Shown: positions 6,117-7,627 of the stretch, piece by piece
Layout: each line of letters starts with the position of its first letter
Position numbering within the stretch: position 1 is the stretch's first letter
From: an uncultured Porphyromonadaceae bacterium
GTDB lineage: Bacteria > Bacteroidota > Bacteroidia > Bacteroidales > Muribaculaceae
DNA: 7,627 nt
Assembly: GCA_947175225.1 (NCBI GenBank)
Contig: CAMWLX010000163.1
Location: forward strand, 1-7,627
Direction of reading: 5' to 3'
Position numbers and translations under genes: made by a program
Notes under the pieces: generated by a model
Told to the model about the DNA's origin: nothing
The model's database searches: none
What the model saw: only the letters and a program-made list of their open reading frames with translations

Positions 6117-6148
6117 CAAAGTTAATACAAAAAATCCATAAGAACAAA
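6117..6148 (-). promoter_or_regulatory. Bacteroidetes-type promoter of the thi operon
   Basis: On the minus strand, TTTG (6148-6145) is followed after 20 bp by TAACTTTG (6124-6117). Both elements and the spacing match the Bacteroidetes housekeeping consensus (TTTG, 19-21 bp, TAnnTTTG). Transcription would begin near 6110, giving a leader of roughly 130 nt that contains the hairpin, the TPP riboswitch and the thiS ribosome binding site. The start point is estimated, not measured. Confidence 0.8.
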
Positions 6149-6167
6149 AATATTCTGTAATTTTTCT

Positions 6168-6198
6168 TTTGCAACATAACGAAAAAAACGTATCTTTG
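6168..6198 (+). promoter_or_regulatory. Bacteroidetes-type promoter of the AAA-ATPase-like gene
   Basis: TTTG at 6168-6171 is followed after 19 bp by TATCTTTG at 6191-6198, an exact TAnnTTTG match followed by CA. It would start transcription near 6205, leaving only about 12 nt before the ATG at 6217, with a weak AGGA at 6210-6213. The element points away from the thi promoter, and the two -33 boxes are 19 bp apart. Confidence 0.8.
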
Positions 6199-6216
6199 CA
6201 TCTAAAAATAGGAAAT

Positions 6217-7627
6217 ATGGCAGAGACAGTGAAATATCCGATAGGTGAACAAGATTTCAAATCGCTCAGAGAGATGGGATGTCTGTATGTTGACAAGACT
6301 CAATACATAGAAAAGATCATCGAGGGAAGTAATAAGTATTTTTTTCTTGCTCGTCCGCGACGTTTCGGCAAGAGCTTGTTTCTATCTATTCTACAGTATT
6401 TTTTCGGGGGTAAGAAAGAATTATTTAAAGGGCTTTATATTGACTCGATCGACTGGAATTGGGAGGCATATCCAGTGCTCAGACTTGATCTGAATACCAA
6501 CCGTTATGATGAACCCGGTCTACTTGACACTGTTTTAGACAACCTTTTCAGAGAATGGGAATCCGAATATAAAGTAGTCAGCGAGTCGAAAGACCTGTCT
6601 ACGAGATTCCGGAATATCATAAAAGCAGCCCATGAAAAGACCGGACGTCAGGTAGTAATTCTTGTAGACGAATACGACAAACCTCTTGTCGGAAATCTCA
6701 ATGTAGATGATAATTTTGAGCATTATCGTGCCAAACTTGCCTCTGTTTATTCCAACTTCAAGAGTTCTGCAGAGCATATCCGGCTTGTATTCCTAACGGG
6801 TGTCAGTCGCTTCAGCAAGCTCAGTGTATTCTCTGACCTCAACAATATCCGGGATATAACATTTGTAAACGAGTTTTCGGATGTCTGTGGAATCACCGAG
6901 AAGGAACTCTTGGAAAATTTTCAGGAAGGAATAAGCTCTTTAGCTGAGAAAAGAAAGATAACGTATGATGAGGCTTGTCGTCTACTGAAAAATCATTACG
7001 ATGGGTATAGGTTTACAGAGGAGGGAAGTGACATATACAATCCTTGGTCTGTACTCAATGCGATGCAGGACAGGAGTATTTCAAATTACTGGGGACGTTC
7101 GGGTAAAGCGACCATAATTGCGGAGGCATTGAAGAATGTGGATGCCGACTTGGAGGAAATATTATCTTCCGTCGTGTCCAGGCATACTCTTGAAGGTCTT
7201 GACCTTAAAAGTGCCAACCCCGTGGCATTGCTTTATCAGACCGGCTACATTACTATAAAGGACTATGATTTTGAAACTGACTATGTCACACTCGGTGTCC
7301 CAAATCTTGAAGTGCGCCAGTCGCTTTTCGACGACTTGCTTCCATATTATGTCAAGACCCGGCGTGGAACAGCAGATTTAGTGGTGCATAACATCATTAT
7401 GGATTTTAGAACCGGCAAACCGGAGAAATTCGTAAAGGATCTTGACATTTTCCTGGCTGGAATCCCATACGAGATGAAGATGGAAGATGAAAATAACTTT
7501 CATAATGCCCTCTTTATCCTGTTGACACTCATCGGGGTTGAAGTGGAGACGGAAGTTCATACTTCCGATGGTCGCATAGACCTTGTAGTGAAAACTCCGA
7601 AATTCATTTATATAATAGAATTGAAAT
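6217..7627 (+). CDS. AAA-ATPase-like protein with PD-(D/E)XK nuclease-like C-terminus (DUF1703 type), cut by window edge
   Basis: The frame opens at ATG 6217 and is uninterrupted for 470 codons to the window end, so it is partial, not broken. The family is usually a little over 500 residues. The N-terminal YPIGEQDFKSLREMGCLYVDKT-type opening (residues 7-28) is typical of AAA-ATPase_like/PF09820 proteins. The P-loop is a variant, RPRRFGKS at 46-53 (Lys52), without the usual first glycine. Walker B is VILVDEYDKPL at 147-157 (Asp151, Glu152), and LTGVSRFSK at 193-201 resembles a sensor segment. At the end, GRIDLVV (Asp455) followed by YIIELK (Glu468, Lys470) forms the D...ExK core of a PD-(D/E)XK nuclease-like domain (PF08011/DUF1703). 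Such proteins are often multi-copy in Bacteroidales and of unproven function; defence or mobile-element roles have been suggested only in general terms. No link to thiamin is evident. Confidence 0.88.
   Translation, partial: MAETVKYPIGEQDFKSLREMGCLYVDKTQYIEKIIEGSNKYFFLARPRRFGKSLFLSILQYFFGGKKELFKGLYIDSIDWNWEAYPVLRLDLNTNRYDEPGLLDTVLDNLFREWESEYKVVSESKDLSTRFRNIIKAAHEKTGRQVVILVDEYDKPLVGNLNVDDNFEHYRAKLASVYSNFKSSAEHIRLVFLTGVSRFSKLSVFSDLNNIRDITFVNEFSDVCGITEKELLENFQEGISSLAEKRKITYDEACRLLKNHYDGYRFTEEGSDIYNPWSVLNAMQDRSISNYWGRSGKATIIAEALKNVDADLEEILSSVVSRHTLEGLDLKSANPVALLYQTGYITIKDYDFETDYVTLGVPNLEVRQSLFDDLLPYYVKTRRGTADLVVHNIIMDFRTGKPEKFVKDLDIFLAGIPYEMKMEDENNFHNALFILLTLIGVEVETEVHTSDGRIDLVVKTPKFIYIIELK

Noticed and set aside
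6081..6296. Minus-strand open frame of about 71 codons over the divergent promoter region
   Set aside because: It covers the thi promoter and the start of the ATPase-like gene in antisense, and its protein resembles nothing I know.
7378..7627. The ATPase-like gene as a pseudogene because no stop is seen
   Set aside because: The frame is continuous from 6217 to the last complete codon and simply runs off the window.

Overview
The window most likely comes from a Bacteroidales gut-type anaerobe; I cannot name genus or species. Three things point there. The promoters match the Bacteroidetes pattern (TTTG, about 19-20 bp, TAnnTTTG). The C-terminal half of the ThiE protein carries the sequence style of Bacteroides ThiE. 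The right end holds an ATPase/nuclease-like gene of a type often multiplied in Bacteroidales. ThiH, an oxygen-sensitive tyrosine lyase, also fits an anaerobe.

Layout. Positions 1-158 are AT-rich and hold only a weak promoter candidate. At 159-620 (+) is a small two-helix membrane protein with a bacterial PH-like domain. From 5979 down to 611 (-) runs one tightly packed thiamin operon in the order thiS, tenI-thiE (one fused gene), thiG, thiH, thiF, tenA, thiD. Every junction overlaps or is 1 nt apart, so this looks like one mRNA with coupled translation. Upstream are a well-formed TPP riboswitch (about 5985-6070), a small leader hairpin, and a near-ideal Bacteroidetes promoter (6117-6148). A second, divergent promoter (6168-6198) drives a + strand gene from 6217 that is still open at the window edge and encodes an AAA-ATPase-like protein with a PD-(D/E)XK-type C-terminus.

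How the genes work together. ThiS is the sulfur carrier, ThiF adenylates it, ThiH makes dehydroglycine from tyrosine, and ThiG builds the thiazole phosphate. The TenI-like half of the fusion may act on the thiazole product. TenA releases hydroxymethyl-aminopyrimidine (HMP) from degraded thiamin, ThiD phosphorylates it to HMP-PP, and the ThiE half joins the two moieties to thiamin phosphate. thiC is absent from this cluster, so the operon as seen combines de novo thiazole synthesis with pyrimidine salvage.

Points of most interest: the TenI-ThiE fusion, a short ThiF lacking both zinc CxxC pairs and the E. coli-type catalytic Cys, the missing thiC, and the ATPase/nuclease-like gene facing away from the operon. 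I see no clearly undescribed multi-gene system here.
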